Counted from the first letter of the stretch, positions 31,927-39,663 are shown. The stretch is DNA of 39,663 nucleotides from Sphingomonas sp. (GCF_019635515.1 NZ_JAHBZI010000002.1:1-39663); one strand, 5' to 3'. Numbers and translations are program-made. Notes: generated by a model from the letters alone, not told the origin.

Positions 31927-32458
31927 GGTCCGGGCCGAGGCTCGGATCGAGATCGCGCGGACGGACAAAGCGGACGAGTTCCCCCTTGTGCGGCGATACG
32001 GCTTCCCAGCTGTTCACGTCGAGGCGCACTTCGGCAAGGCTCGCTGTCGGGAACTTGATCTCCACATCGTCGCGCGCCGGATTGCGGTCGTCGGGGACTA
32101 GCAGCAGCACCAGTTCTTCTAGGCCGGGATTGTGGCCGGTAACCAGCACCCGGTCCGCGCCCTCGGGAAACTCGCGCACCAGATCGAGCAGAGTCGCCGC
32201 CGAAGCCAGATAAAGGCGCTGATCCCAGGCCGGCGCGAGATCGCTGCCATAGCCGGTGGCGACATGCGCCAATGTTTCCTTGACGCGCACCGCGGGCGAG
32301 GCGACTACCAGCTCGAACTCCAGCCCCAGCGAGCGCATGTGGCGCCCCATCATCGCGGCGGCACGCTGACCCTTGGGATTGAGCGGCCGATCGAAATCGC
32401 GCGAGACGGGATCGTCCCAACCCGATTTCGCGTGGCGGAGCAATGTAAGCGTCTTCAT
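31919..32458 (-). CDS. Histidine phosphatase SixA-like protein
   Basis: A 179-residue member of the histidine phosphatase (phosphoglycerate mutase-like) superfamily. The catalytic RH motif is LLRHAKSGWDD with His9, and later VLVTGHNPGLEELVLLL carries the second active-site His. Residues DFDRPLNPKGQRAA and SPAVRVKETLAHV are typical of SixA. SixA removes phosphate from phosphohistidine in signalling or PTS proteins; the target here is not known. Its ATG overlaps the stop of the dinG-like gene (ATGA), so the two are coupled. Confidence 0.9.
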   Translation of the reverse strand: MKTLTLLRHAKSGWDDPVSRDFDRPLNPKGQRAAAMMGRHMRSLGLEFELVVASPAVRVKETLAHVATGYGSDLAPAWDQRLYLASAATLLDLVREFPEGADRVLVTGHNPGLEELVLLLVPDDRNPARDDVEIKFPTASLAEVRLDVNSWEAVSPHKGELVRFVRPRDLDPSLGPDLA

Positions 32459-35187
32459 GCGTCCCCAGGAACAACCGGTGCCGGGGCCTCATGCCGCAAG
32501 CGCGCCTCCAAGGAAAGCCGGACGCGGCGAACTGCCTCGTCGAGCGTGACGCGCGCCACCGGCGTGCCGGGCGGAAACGCGTCGAGCAGGCGCGAGGGGC
32601 TGGCGGCGGAGAGCAGCACGAAGGTTCCGCGATCGTCCGCCCGGCGAATCAGGCGGCCGAATGCCTGGGCCAGCCGCGCGCGGACGATGCGGTCGTCGAA
32701 CGCGGTGCCCCCCTGCTCCTTGGCGCCCGCCAGCCGCCGCGCCGAATGGAGCACGGTCGGCTTGGGCCAGGGCACGCCCTCCATCACCACCAGCCGCAGC
32801 GAATGGCCGGGCACATCCACGCCATCCCGCAGCGCGTCGGTGCCGATCAGCGAGGTGCGCGGATCGTCGCGGAAGATATCGACAAGCGTACCAGTGTCGA
32901 TCGGATCGACATGCTGGGCGAGCAACGGCAGCCCCTCGCGGGCCAGGCGATCCGCGATGCGGGCATGGACCGCGCGCAACCGCCGGATCGCGGTGAACAG
33001 GCCGAGCGTGCCGCCCTCGGCCGCGACGATCAGGCGCGCATAGGCGTTGGCGAGGGCGGGCAGATCGCCGCGCTTCACATCGGTGACGATCAGCACTTCG
33101 GCCTGTCCGGCATAGTCGAAGGGACTTGCCGCCTCGAAACGCTGCGCTGCGCGCTGGAGGTGCGAGGCGCCCGTCCGCGCCTCGGCAACGTCCCAGTCAC
33201 CGCCCGCCCGCAGCGTCGCCGAAGTCACCAGCGCGCCATGGGCGGATTCGAGCACGGTCTTGGCGAAGGGTTTGCTGGGATCGAGCCAATGCCGGTGCAG
33301 GCCGACATCATATTCGCGCCCCTCGACCCGGTCGACCGCGAGCCAGTCGACATATTCGGGATCGGCCGGCCCGCCGATTCGCGCGATCAGCGCCAGCCAT
33401 GCGCCGACCGTATCGGTGCGCCAGCCGAGCGATGCGATCGCCCCTTCGATCCGCGCGCGCGCCGGGCCGTCCATCCAGTCAGGCGCTTCGGCGAGCACCG
33501 CTTCGAGCCGCCGCCCGAGCGTCACCAACGGCCGCATCAGCGCATCGAGCGCCACGGCCGCCGGCCCCGCCGCTTCGACCAGGGCGGGGTCTGGCTCGGC
33601 CAGTTCGGTCTCCAGCCCATAGCCGGCATCGCCCGAACCATTGGTGTCGCGGGCATAGACCAGCCCGCGCACAGCCCCCAGCAGCCGCTCGACCGGCCCG
33701 AACGGATCGCCTTCGCTCAGCCGCTGGAGCCAGCCGTCGCCGGGCAATTGGTGCGCCGCCTCGACCGCCTCGCCGATCGCGCGGCCGCCCTCCTCGTCAT
33801 AGCTGGCGAGATCGGCGAGCCGCGCCGCCAGCCCGCGCCGCCTTCCCCGCGCCCCCGATTCGGGACCGGTCACCCATCGCCGGATCTCGATCGCCTCCTG
33901 ACCGGTCAGGGCCGCCGAGAACATCGCATCGGCGGCATCGAACAGATGATGCCCCTCGTCGAACACGTAGCGCGTCGGGCGGTTCGCGGCCTCGCGGCCG
34001 CGCGCGGCATTGACCATCACCAGCGCATGATTGGCGATGACGATATCGGCCTCGGCGCTGGCCCGCGCCGCGCGCTCGATGAAGCATTTCCGGTAATGCG
34101 GGCAGCCGGCATAGATGCATTCGCCGCGGCGATCGGTCAGCGCGGTCGAACCGTTGCGGCGAAACAGCGTCGGCAGCCAACCGGGCAGATCGCCGCCGAT
34201 CATGTCGCCATCCGCAGTATATGCCGCCCAGCGCGCCACCAGTTGCGCGAGGATCGCCGCGCGGCCTGCGAACCCGCCCTGCAGCGCGTCCTCGAGATTG
34301 AGCAGGCAGGCGTAATTCTCGCGGCCCTTGCGCGTGACGATGCGCTGCTTGCGAGTCGTTTCGTCGGGGAACAGCCGCACGCTTTCATGCGCAAGCTGGC
34401 GCTGGAGCGCCTTGGTGAAGGTCGAGATCCACACCGCGCCTTCGGCCTGACGCGCCCACAGCGAAGCGGGGGCAAGATAGCCGAGCGTCTTGCCGATGCC
34501 GGTACCCGCTTCGGCGAGGACGAGATTGGGCGAATCGCGCATGTCGCGGGGTGCAAAGGCGCCCGCCGCCGCCGCCGCATAGTCGCGCTGACCCTGACGG
34601 CGCTCGGCGCCCTGGCCAGTCAGTGCCGCGAGCCGCTCGGCGACGTCAGCATCGTTCAGCGTCACCGTGCGCGGCGATGGCCGGGGCGCCCTCTCCTCCC
34701 ATTCGGGCAATTTCGAGAACAGCCAACGCTCATGCTCGACCGGCTTGGCGACGACCTGGCTGACCACCGGCGCCCAGGGCCAGCGCAGCCGGAACAGCGA
34801 CTGAACCGAATTCCAGGCCCCCTCGCGCTCAGGCCAGTCGCCCGCCGGAATCGCCAGCAGCGCTTCCGCCGCGCGGCGCAGGAACGCGGCGATCTCGCTG
34901 TCCTCGCCGGGCGCCTCCAGCCCGGCCACGCGCGCCAGCCCCTTGGGCGTCGGCACCATGAACCGCGCCGGGCGCAGGAAGGCGAACAGTTCGAGTAGAT
35001 CGAGGCCGTTCAGCTCGGGATGGCCGAGCCTCTGCCCGATCAGCGGCGCATTGAGCAGGATCACCGGCGTATCGGCGGCGATGCGGATCGCCTCGCCGCG
35101 GCTGACCGCACGCGTCTCCTCAGCAGTGGCGATCCAGACGCCGCCATGGCTGGCGTGGAGCGCGGGATGGGGGAGCGTCGGGATCAC
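32455..35187 (-). CDS. DinG-like ATP-dependent DNA helicase with N-terminal extension
   Basis: A 910-residue superfamily 2, XPD/DinG-type helicase. Walker A AEAGTGIGKT is at 225-234 and the Walker B DEGH box at 410-413. Four Cys that should hold a 4Fe-4S cluster are C294, C357, C362 and C368, between the two motifs as in DinG and XPD. The C-terminal helicase half carries SLIGTDALRDGVDVPG and QAFGRLIRRADDRG. It should unwind DNA 5' to 3'. Residues 1 to about 190 form an extension with weak likeness to a DnaQ-type exonuclease that has lost its acidic residues. It is co-translated with the sixA-like gene. Confidence 0.9.
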   Translation of the reverse strand: MIPTLPHPALHASHGGVWIATAEETRAVSRGEAIRIAADTPVILLNAPLIGQRLGHPELNGLDLLELFAFLRPARFMVPTPKGLARVAGLEAPGEDSEIAAFLRRAAEALLAIPAGDWPEREGAWNSVQSLFRLRWPWAPVVSQVVAKPVEHERWLFSKLPEWEERAPRPSPRTVTLNDADVAERLAALTGQGAERRQGQRDYAAAAAGAFAPRDMRDSPNLVLAEAGTGIGKTLGYLAPASLWARQAEGAVWISTFTKALQRQLAHESVRLFPDETTRKQRIVTRKGRENYACLLNLEDALQGGFAGRAAILAQLVARWAAYTADGDMIGGDLPGWLPTLFRRNGSTALTDRRGECIYAGCPHYRKCFIERAARASAEADIVIANHALVMVNAARGREAANRPTRYVFDEGHHLFDAADAMFSAALTGQEAIEIRRWVTGPESGARGRRRGLAARLADLASYDEEGGRAIGEAVEAAHQLPGDGWLQRLSEGDPFGPVERLLGAVRGLVYARDTNGSGDAGYGLETELAEPDPALVEAAGPAAVALDALMRPLVTLGRRLEAVLAEAPDWMDGPARARIEGAIASLGWRTDTVGAWLALIARIGGPADPEYVDWLAVDRVEGREYDVGLHRHWLDPSKPFAKTVLESAHGALVTSATLRAGGDWDVAEARTGASHLQRAAQRFEAASPFDYAGQAEVLIVTDVKRGDLPALANAYARLIVAAEGGTLGLFTAIRRLRAVHARIADRLAREGLPLLAQHVDPIDTGTLVDIFRDDPRTSLIGTDALRDGVDVPGHSLRLVVMEGVPWPKPTVLHSARRLAGAKEQGGTAFDDRIVRARLAQAFGRLIRRADDRGTFVLLSAASPSRLLDAFPPGTPVARVTLDEAVRRVRLSLEARLRHEAPAPVVPGDA

Positions 35188-35230
35188 GGCACCGGAATAG
35201 CCGCTGGGGAACGAAAGAGAAACAATTGAA

Positions 35231-35260
35231 AGGGCCGCGCTCCGAGGGGAACGCGGCCCC
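35231..35260 (-). terminator. Terminator of the Cys-rich microprotein gene
   Basis: On the minus strand GGGCCGCG (35259-35252) pairs with CGCGGCCC (35239-35232) around a 12-base loop, followed by TTTC and a T-rich tail. It lies a few bases after the stop codon of the microprotein gene and before the dinG-like gene. It shows that the small gene is a separate transcription unit. Confidence 0.7.
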
Positions 35261-35266
35261 TTGGCA

Positions 35267-35353
35267 TCAGCAGCCGCAATCGCTGCACGTGCAGCGCACG
35301 CAGCTGCAGCGGTTCGCAGTAAGCGCTATTACGGCTTCGTGATGATCGGTCAT
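35267..35353 (-). CDS. 28-residue Cys-rich microprotein, metallothionein-like
   Basis: An unlisted 28-codon gene (ATG 35353, TGA 35269-35267) with a strong ribosome-binding site AAGGAG seven bases ahead of the start. The peptide begins MTDHHEAVIALTAN and ends RCSCVRCTCSDCGC. Its six Cys, at 16, 18, 21, 23, 26 and 28, form three tandem C-x-C-x-x units, the spacing used by metallothioneins to wrap thiophilic metals. The N-terminal HH could add ligands. There is no signal peptide. A terminator follows and a MerR-type promoter with a mer-like operator precedes it. I know no named family; a metal-sequestering or metal-carrying role is inferred. It could instead be a leader peptide, but the terminator after it leaves nothing to attenuate nearby. 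Confidence 0.72.
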   Translation of the reverse strand: MTDHHEAVIALTANRCSCVRCTCSDCGC

Positions 35354-35389
35354 GGCAATTCTCCTTTTTCCGGGGTTGGGCAAAAGGGC

Positions 35390-35420
35390 TTCTAGCTTCC
35401 GTACTGCGGTACGGAGTCAA
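35390..35420 (-). promoter_or_regulatory. MerR-type promoter/operator of the Cys-rich microprotein gene
   Basis: On the minus strand -35 TTGACT (35420-35415), a 19-bp spacer CCGTACCGCAGTACGGAAG and -10 CTAGAA (35395-35390). The spacer holds a perfect dyad, CCGTAC-CGCA-GTACGG. A 19-bp spacer with a dyad inside is the mark of promoters opened by MerR-family regulators. From memory, the Tn501/Tn21 mer promoter reads TTGACT, then CCGTACATGAGTACGGAAG, so -35 and spacer agree except for the four central bases. The -35 overlaps the stop codon TGA of the upstream PH-domain gene. No metal-type merR gene is in the window. Confidence 0.75.
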
Positions 35421-35989
35421 GCACCTTTACCGATCTGGGCAAGGATCGCCATTTTCGCCTCGGCGACCTGCTGGACGCCCATGATCCGCACTTTCGCTTT
35501 CCCGCCGGAAGCCTCGGGCAAGCGGACAGGAATGTCGATTACGCCGGAGCCGTCCGAATATTCGGTGACGTCGACGCCGAGGATCGAATCGGCGGCAAAC
35601 TCCACAACTCGCGGACTCTTGCCGGTTCGTAGCTCAATCAGCCGCTGGTCGGTCAGCGCATAGACGGTGGTCAATGCCGCGCGGCGCATCTGGAACGGCT
35701 TGATCGTCAGCATCGCGCCAACGGCGAGAAACGGCAGACCGAACAGTGTCGCCGCGGCGCTCAGCCAGTTGAGCGGCGCCCAGCCGACAAGCACCGGCAG
35801 CGCCGTGATCGCCAGCCACAGCAAGGCGAAACCCAGCATCGGCAACCCCACCAGCCACGCCGCGAAGCCCGCAACGCGCATCCCCGGACTCGGCTCTGCC
35901 GCCCATGCAAGCACCTCGCCCGGCTTCATTTCGTTGAACAGCGCCATGCGATTGTCTGGCGAAAGCCCCGTGACGATATGCTCGTTCAT
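35417..35989 (-). CDS. Membrane protein with a bacterial PH domain
   Basis: A 190-residue protein. An N-terminal stretch MKPGEVLAWAAEPSPGMRVA is followed by two hydrophobic helices (FAAWLVGLPMLGFALLWLAI and LFGLPFLAVGAMLTI). A PH-like beta domain comes next, starting ALTTVYALTDQRLIEL and going on to SILGVDVTEYSDGSGVIDIP. This matches the YdbT/bPH_2 class of membrane proteins of unknown function. The start is placed at ATG 35989 after GGGGGCGG; the longer frame to 36046 overlaps lysS. It is divergent from lysS, with 47 bp between them. Its 3' end contains the promoter of the next small gene. Confidence 0.75.
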   Translation of the reverse strand: MNEHIVTGLSPDNRMALFNEMKPGEVLAWAAEPSPGMRVAGFAAWLVGLPMLGFALLWLAITALPVLVGWAPLNWLSAAATLFGLPFLAVGAMLTIKPFQMRRAALTTVYALTDQRLIELRTGKSPRVVEFAADSILGVDVTEYSDGSGVIDIPVRLPEASGGKAKVRIMGVQQVAEAKMAILAQIGKGA

Positions 35990-36036
35990 ACCGCCCCCGG
36001 TTGCAAAAAGGCCATGCATCGCGCAGTCGCTCTCGC

Positions 36037-37623
36037 ATGGTAGCACAACTCACCGACGACATGCTGCGCGCCGCCGCGCTCGAATCCAAGGCTTGGCCCT
36101 ACGAAGAAGCGCGCAAGCTGGTGAAACGCTATCCGGACGGCAAGTCCGGCGGTGCGCCGATGCTGTTCGAGACAGGCTATGGCCCCTCGGGCCTGCCGCA
36201 TATCGGCACCTTCCAGGAAGTGCTGCGCACGACGATGGTGCGCAAGGCCTATGAGGAAATGACCGGTGCACCGACCAAGCTGATCGCGTTCAGCGACGAT
36301 ATGGACGGGCTGCGCAAGGTGCCCGATAATGTCCCGAACAAGCCGTTGCTCGAGGCCAATCTCGGCAAGCCTCTGTCGCGCATCCCCGATCCGTTCGAAA
36401 AGTTCGACAGCTTCGCCGCGCACAACAATGCGATGCTCCGCGAATTCCTCGATCGCTTCGGCTTCGAATATGAATTCGCTTCTTCGACCGAATATTATGC
36501 CAGCGGCCGCTTCGACGAGAAATTGCGCGAAGTGCTGCGCAATTACGATGCGATCATGGCCGTGATGCTGCCGACGTTGCGCGCCGAGCGCCAGGCGACC
36601 TATTCGCCGGTGCTGCCGGTCAGCCCGACCAGCGGCGTGGTGCTTCAGGTGCCGGTCGAGGTCGTCGATGCCGAGGCCGGGATCATCCGCTTCGAGGACG
36701 AAGGGCAGACCGTCGAGCAGTCGATCTTCGGCGGGCAGGCCAAGCTGCAATGGAAGCCAGATTGGGGGATGCGCTGGGCCGCGCTCGGCGTCGATTACGA
36801 GATGTACGGCAAGGATCTGATCGATTCGGGCGTGCTCGGCGGCAAGATCGCCCAGATCCTTGGCGGGCGGAAGCCGGAAGGGCTGATCTACGAGCTGTTC
36901 CTCGACGCCAAGGGCGAGAAGATCTCCAAGTCCAAGGGCAATGGCCTGTCGATCGAGCAATGGCTGACCTATGGGCCCGACGAGAGCCTCGCCTTCTACA
37001 TCTATCGCGAGCCGAAAAAGGCCAAGGCGCTGCACCTTGGGCTGATCCCGCGCGCGATCGACGATTATTGGCAGTTCCGCGGCAATTATCCGGCGCAGGA
37101 AGCGGCGCAGCGGCTCGGCAATCCGGTCCATCACATCCACAACGGCATGCCGCCGGCAGAGACGCTGCCAGTCACGTTCGGGCTGTTGCTCAATCTCGTG
37201 GGAGTGATGGGCGAAGCGAGCAAGGAACAGGTCTGGGGCTATCTCGCCAATTATGTGCCCGATGCGACGCCCGAGGCCTATCCGGCGCTCGATTCGCTGA
37301 TCGACTATGCGCTCGCTTATGTGCGCGACGTCGCCGACAAGCCGGTGCGGCGCGCCCCCACGGGCGTGGAGGTCGATGCGTTGCGCGATCTCGACACGCA
37401 GTTGGCGGGGCTGGGCGGCGATGCCACGGCCGAGGATATCCAGAACATCGTCTACGAGATCGGCAAGGCGCGTTTCGGCAAGGAGGCGCTGCGCGACTGG
37501 TTCGGAACGCTCTACGAGACGCTGCTCGGCACCAAGCAGGGCCCGCGCATGGGCAGCTTCATCGCGCTGTACGGTGTCGAGAACAGCCGCAGGTTGATTG
37601 CCGAGGCGCTGGCCAGGGCATGA
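36037..37623 (+). CDS. lysS: Lysyl-tRNA synthetase, class I
   Basis: A 528-residue class I LysRS, structurally unlike the class II enzyme of E. coli and typical of archaea and alphaproteobacteria. The HIGH-like motif is GPSGLPHIGTF (HIGT, 55-58) and the KMSKS loop is KISKS at 295-299. A zinc-type domain and C-terminal helical anticodon-binding part complete the length. The start at ATG 36037 is preferred over the TTG at 36001, which lies in the divergent control region. It loads lysine on tRNA-Lys. Its last bases overlap the nhaA ATG as ATGA. Confidence 0.96.
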   Translation: MVAQLTDDMLRAAALESKAWPYEEARKLVKRYPDGKSGGAPMLFETGYGPSGLPHIGTFQEVLRTTMVRKAYEEMTGAPTKLIAFSDDMDGLRKVPDNVPNKPLLEANLGKPLSRIPDPFEKFDSFAAHNNAMLREFLDRFGFEYEFASSTEYYASGRFDEKLREVLRNYDAIMAVMLPTLRAERQATYSPVLPVSPTSGVVLQVPVEVVDAEAGIIRFEDEGQTVEQSIFGGQAKLQWKPDWGMRWAALGVDYEMYGKDLIDSGVLGGKIAQILGGRKPEGLIYELFLDAKGEKISKSKGNGLSIEQWLTYGPDESLAFYIYREPKKAKALHLGLIPRAIDDYWQFRGNYPAQEAAQRLGNPVHHIHNGMPPAETLPVTFGLLLNLVGVMGEASKEQVWGYLANYVPDATPEAYPALDSLIDYALAYVRDVADKPVRRAPTGVEVDALRDLDTQLAGLGGDATAEDIQNIVYEIGKARFGKEALRDWFGTLYETLLGTKQGPRMGSFIALYGVENSRRLIAEALARA

Positions 37624-38744
37624 GGCGCTTCGCCGACTTCATCGAAAGTGAAGCGGCGGGCGGAATCGTGCTGATGGCGGCATCGGCGCTGGCGCTGATC
37701 GTCGCCAATTCGCCGCTGGCCGATGGTTATTTCCATGCGCTCCACGTCCAGGCCGGGCCGCTTTCGGTGCATGGCTGGATCAATGACGCGCTGATGGCGC
37801 TGTTCTTCCTGCTCGTCGGGCTCGAGATCAAGGCGGAGTTCGCGGGCGGCCGGCTGGCGAGTTGGGAGCAGCGCCGCCTGCCGATCGTCGCAGCCGCAGC
37901 GGGCATGGCGGCGCCGGCACTGATCTATCTCGCAATTGCCGGGGGAGCGCCGGGGCTGGCACGCGGCTGGGCGATTCCGGCCGCGACCGATATCGCCTTC
38001 GCGATGGGCGTGCTGGCCTTGCTCGGCCGCCACGCCCCATCGTCGCTCAAGCTGCTGCTGACCACCATCGCCATTGTCGACGATATGGGCGCGGTGGCGA
38101 TCATCGCCATCGCCTACACCAACAAGCTCAACCTGATGACGCTGGGCGGGGCGGGGATCGTGCTCGCCTGGATGTATGTGCTGGCGCGGGCGCAAGTCGC
38201 GCGCCTCTGGCCCTATCTGCTGCTCGCCGCATTGCTGTGGCTGCTGGTGTTCGCCTCGGGTGTGCATGCAACCATCGCCGGTGTCGCCGCCGCGCTGATG
38301 ATTCCCAAGCAAGCCGCGCACCGGCTCGAGCATGCGCTCAACCCCTGGGTCGCCTTCGCGATCGTGCCGCTGTTCGGTTTCGCCAATGCCGGCGTGTCGT
38401 TCGCCGGGCTCTCACCGCAGGTCCTGCTGGCACCCTTGCCGCTGGCAATCCTCGCGGGGCTTTTCCTCGGCAAGCAGATCGGGGTGTTCGGCAGCATCTG
38501 GCTCGCCGTCCGCACCCGTCTTGCGCCGCAACCCGCAAACTGGCTGCAGCTTTACGGGATGAGCCTGCTCGCCGGGATCGGCTTCACGATGAGCCTGTTC
38601 ATCGGCGGACTGGCGTTCGCCGATCCGGCGCTGGCCGATCAGGTCAAGATCGGGGTGCTGGCGGGGTCGCTGCTGTCGGCGCTGGCGGGCTATGCGCTGC
38701 TGCGGCTGGCGTCAGATTCCAAGCCACTCCAGCGGCGCGGGTAG
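37620..38744 (+). CDS. nhaA: Na+/H+ antiporter NhaA
   Basis: A 374-residue antiporter with about 12 hydrophobic helices. The Asp pair used for ion binding lies in TTIAIVDDMGAVAII (equivalent to Asp163-Asp164), and a third in AIPAATDIAFAMGVLALL. The Gly-rich C-terminal helix reads LLAGIGFTMSLFIGGLAF. It exchanges two protons for one sodium ion across the inner membrane and is activated at alkaline pH. Its ATG overlaps the lysS stop, so the two are coupled. The 3' end overlaps the convergent phyH-like gene by 33 bases. Confidence 0.96.
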   Translation: MRRFADFIESEAAGGIVLMAASALALIVANSPLADGYFHALHVQAGPLSVHGWINDALMALFFLLVGLEIKAEFAGGRLASWEQRRLPIVAAAAGMAAPALIYLAIAGGAPGLARGWAIPAATDIAFAMGVLALLGRHAPSSLKLLLTTIAIVDDMGAVAIIAIAYTNKLNLMTLGGAGIVLAWMYVLARAQVARLWPYLLLAALLWLLVFASGVHATIAGVAAALMIPKQAAHRLEHALNPWVAFAIVPLFGFANAGVSFAGLSPQVLLAPLPLAILAGLFLGKQIGVFGSIWLAVRTRLAPQPANWLQLYGMSLLAGIGFTMSLFIGGLAFADPALADQVKIGVLAGSLLSALAGYALLRLASDSKPLQRRG

Positions 38745-39353
38745 GCGATCGGCGGAGAAATCGATCTGTAGCACCCGCCGGCGGCGCGGCATGCCTGCCG
38801 CTGCCGAAGCATGCAGGATCGGCATCGCGTAAAGCCAGGCATCGCCGCGTTCGGCAAGGCAGGCATGCGCGCCACATTGCGCGACGACCGAGTCGATCTC
38901 GGGCTCGGCGATGCGCCCCAGCCGGTGCGAGCCCGGCGCGATCAACAGCGGCGCATTGTCCGCATCCACGGGATCGAGGTGCACGCGAATCGTCAGCATC
39001 CGCTCGATGATCGCGAGGGGCGGCTCGACATGCGGCATCCCGGTCTTCACCGACCACGGCCCGAACCCGGCGACATCGGCGCGCTTGCGCACCGCGATCG
39101 TGCGGTCCTGATGCCAGCCCAGCGCCCAATTGGCGGCATCGCTCTTGTCGAACAGGATCGCCCGGACCGGGATGCGGCCTGGCACCAGGCCACCCAGCGC
39201 ATCGGGCGCGAGGAGCGCGATCAACCCCGCGGCGCCATGCAGGCGAACGCCAGCGCGATCCTGTGGCAGGGCCGCGAGCACATGCTCCAACTGGACAAGA
39301 AAAGGGGCGGCTGCACCAGGAAGATGCGCCGCCCCATGTTCCTCGAGATTCAA
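38712..39353 (-). CDS. Phytanoyl-CoA dioxygenase (PhyH) family protein
   Basis: A 213-residue Fe(II)/2-oxoglutarate dioxygenase. The metal-binding triad is H81-x-D83 in [13 protein letters not shown] and H181 in [12 protein letters not shown], with an Arg about 11 residues later ([11 protein letters not shown]) for 2-oxoglutarate. At about 210 residues it is shorter than human PhyH but normal for bacterial members, which hydroxylate varied small molecules. Its substrate is unknown. It follows etfA by 7 bp on the same strand, so it is probably co-transcribed with the electron transfer flavoprotein genes. It overlaps nhaA by 33 bp. Confidence 0.88.
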   Translation of the reverse strand: MNLEEHGAAHLPGAAAPFLVQLEHVLAALPQDRAGVRLHGAAGLIALLAPDALGGLVPGRIPVRAILFDKSDAANWALGWHQDRTIAVRKRADVAGFGPWSVKTGMPHVEPPLAIIERMLTIRVHLDPVDADNAPLLIAPGSHRLGRIAEPEIDSVVAQCGAHACLAERGDAWLYAMPILHASAAAGMPRRRRVLQIDFSADRLPAPLEWLGI

Positions 39354-39360
39354 GCGAACC

Positions 39361-39663
39361 TCAGAGCTTTTCGGTGAGCTCCGGGACGATTTTGAAGAGG
39401 TCGCCGACGAGGCCGATGTCGGCGACCTGGAAGATCGGGGCGTCCTCGTCCTTGTTGATGGCGATGATCGTCTTGCTGTCCTTCATGCCGGCGAGATGCT
39501 GGATCGCGCCGGAAATGCCGATCGCGATATAGACTTCGGGAGCGACGATCTTGCCGGTCTGGCCGACCTGATAGTCGTTCGGGACGTAGCCGGCATCGAC
39601 CGCGGCGCGCGATGCGCCGACCGCGGCGCCGAGCTTGTCGGCGAGCGGCTCGATGATCGAATG
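39361..39663 (-). CDS. etfA: Electron transfer flavoprotein subunit alpha, C-terminal part
   Basis: The last 100 residues of a gene cut by the right edge. The C-terminal FAD-binding signature of EtfA is clear: [20 protein letters not shown], then [20 protein letters not shown], then [20 protein letters not shown] and the ending [16 protein letters not shown]. It works with EtfB to carry electrons from acyl-CoA dehydrogenases to the quinone pool. The gene reads leftward and the phyH-like gene follows 7 bp later. Confidence 0.96.
   Translation of the reverse strand, partial: HSIIEPLADKLGAAVGASRAAVDAGYVPNDYQVGQTGKIVAPEVYIAIGISGAIQHLAGMKDSKTIIAINKDEDAPIFQVADIGLVGDLFKIVPELTEKL

Noticed and set aside
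32491..34998. An 835-residue plus-strand frame opposite the helicase gene.
   Set aside because: Antisense shadow of the DinG-like gene, which has Walker, DEGH and Fe-S Cys motifs in the correct order.

Overview
The window is high-GC DNA from an alphaproteobacterium, most likely a sphingomonad (Sphingomonas or a close relative). The assignment rests on gene content and order. The markers are a class I lysyl-tRNA synthetase, ppx-rlmE, the rpmF-plsX-fabH-ihfA-merR block, a fused pabB-pabC, a complex-I NDUFA9-like reductase, and the GC-rich palindromic repeats common in that group. No species can be named. Almost all of the window is ordinary chromosome. Only the first ~830 bp look mobile: the N-terminal part of a tyrosine integrase abutting the 3' end of a tRNA-Gln gene, i.e. 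one end of a tRNA-integrated island lying to the left.

Layout. 1-834: integrase (partial, minus) and tRNA-Gln with its promoter. 1018-2741: ppx and rlmE, translationally coupled. 2892-3306: rpoZ with promoter. 3394-5193: a phospholipase D-type (cardiolipin synthase-like) protein and a hemerythrin-like protein. 5194-5673: a gap holding repeats and hairpins. 5674-7435: NDUFA9-like protein and uppP. 7559-15062: gltD, a small secreted DUF2059-like protein, gltB, then prs. 15278-17868: TauE/SafE permease, then a monooxygenase-like ABM protein and an MFS transporter. 17906-20200: a two-ATPase-domain Cdc48/VAT-like AAA+ protein. 20201-20623: a gap with a structured repeat, a probable small RNA and the lysR promoter. 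20624-25896: LysR regulator, MBL hydrolase, pabBC, aspartate aminotransferase, msrA. 25901-28739: DUF1489 protein, mgtE, cyclophilin, MAPEG protein. 28779-31912: rpmF-plsX-fabH-ihfA-merR, a lipid-synthesis and nucleoid-protein operon. 31919-35187: sixA-like phosphatase and a DinG-type helicase. 35231-35420: a small unlisted transcription unit (below). 35417-39663: PH-domain membrane protein, lysS, nhaA, phyH-like dioxygenase, and the C-terminal end of etfA.

The most striking element is at 35231-35420 on the minus strand. A 28-codon gene encodes a peptide ending in three perfect C-x-C-x-x type units (six Cys in 13 residues). It has a strong ribosome-binding site, a downstream terminator hairpin, and a promoter whose 19-bp spacer carries the dyad CCGTAC-N4-GTACGG. 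That architecture and sequence closely match the MerR-controlled promoter of mercury-resistance operons. The reading is a stand-alone, metal-induced micro-metallothionein with no mer genes beside it. This appears to be the best candidate in the window for an undescribed system.

Secondary points of interest are a probable trans-acting small RNA with an anti-Shine-Dalgarno CCTCTCCT stretch (20387-20484), a dispersed structured repeat with a compensatory base-pair change between two copies, a repeat that encodes the C-terminus of the MFS transporter, and a DinG helicase with what may be a decayed exonuclease domain at its N-terminus.
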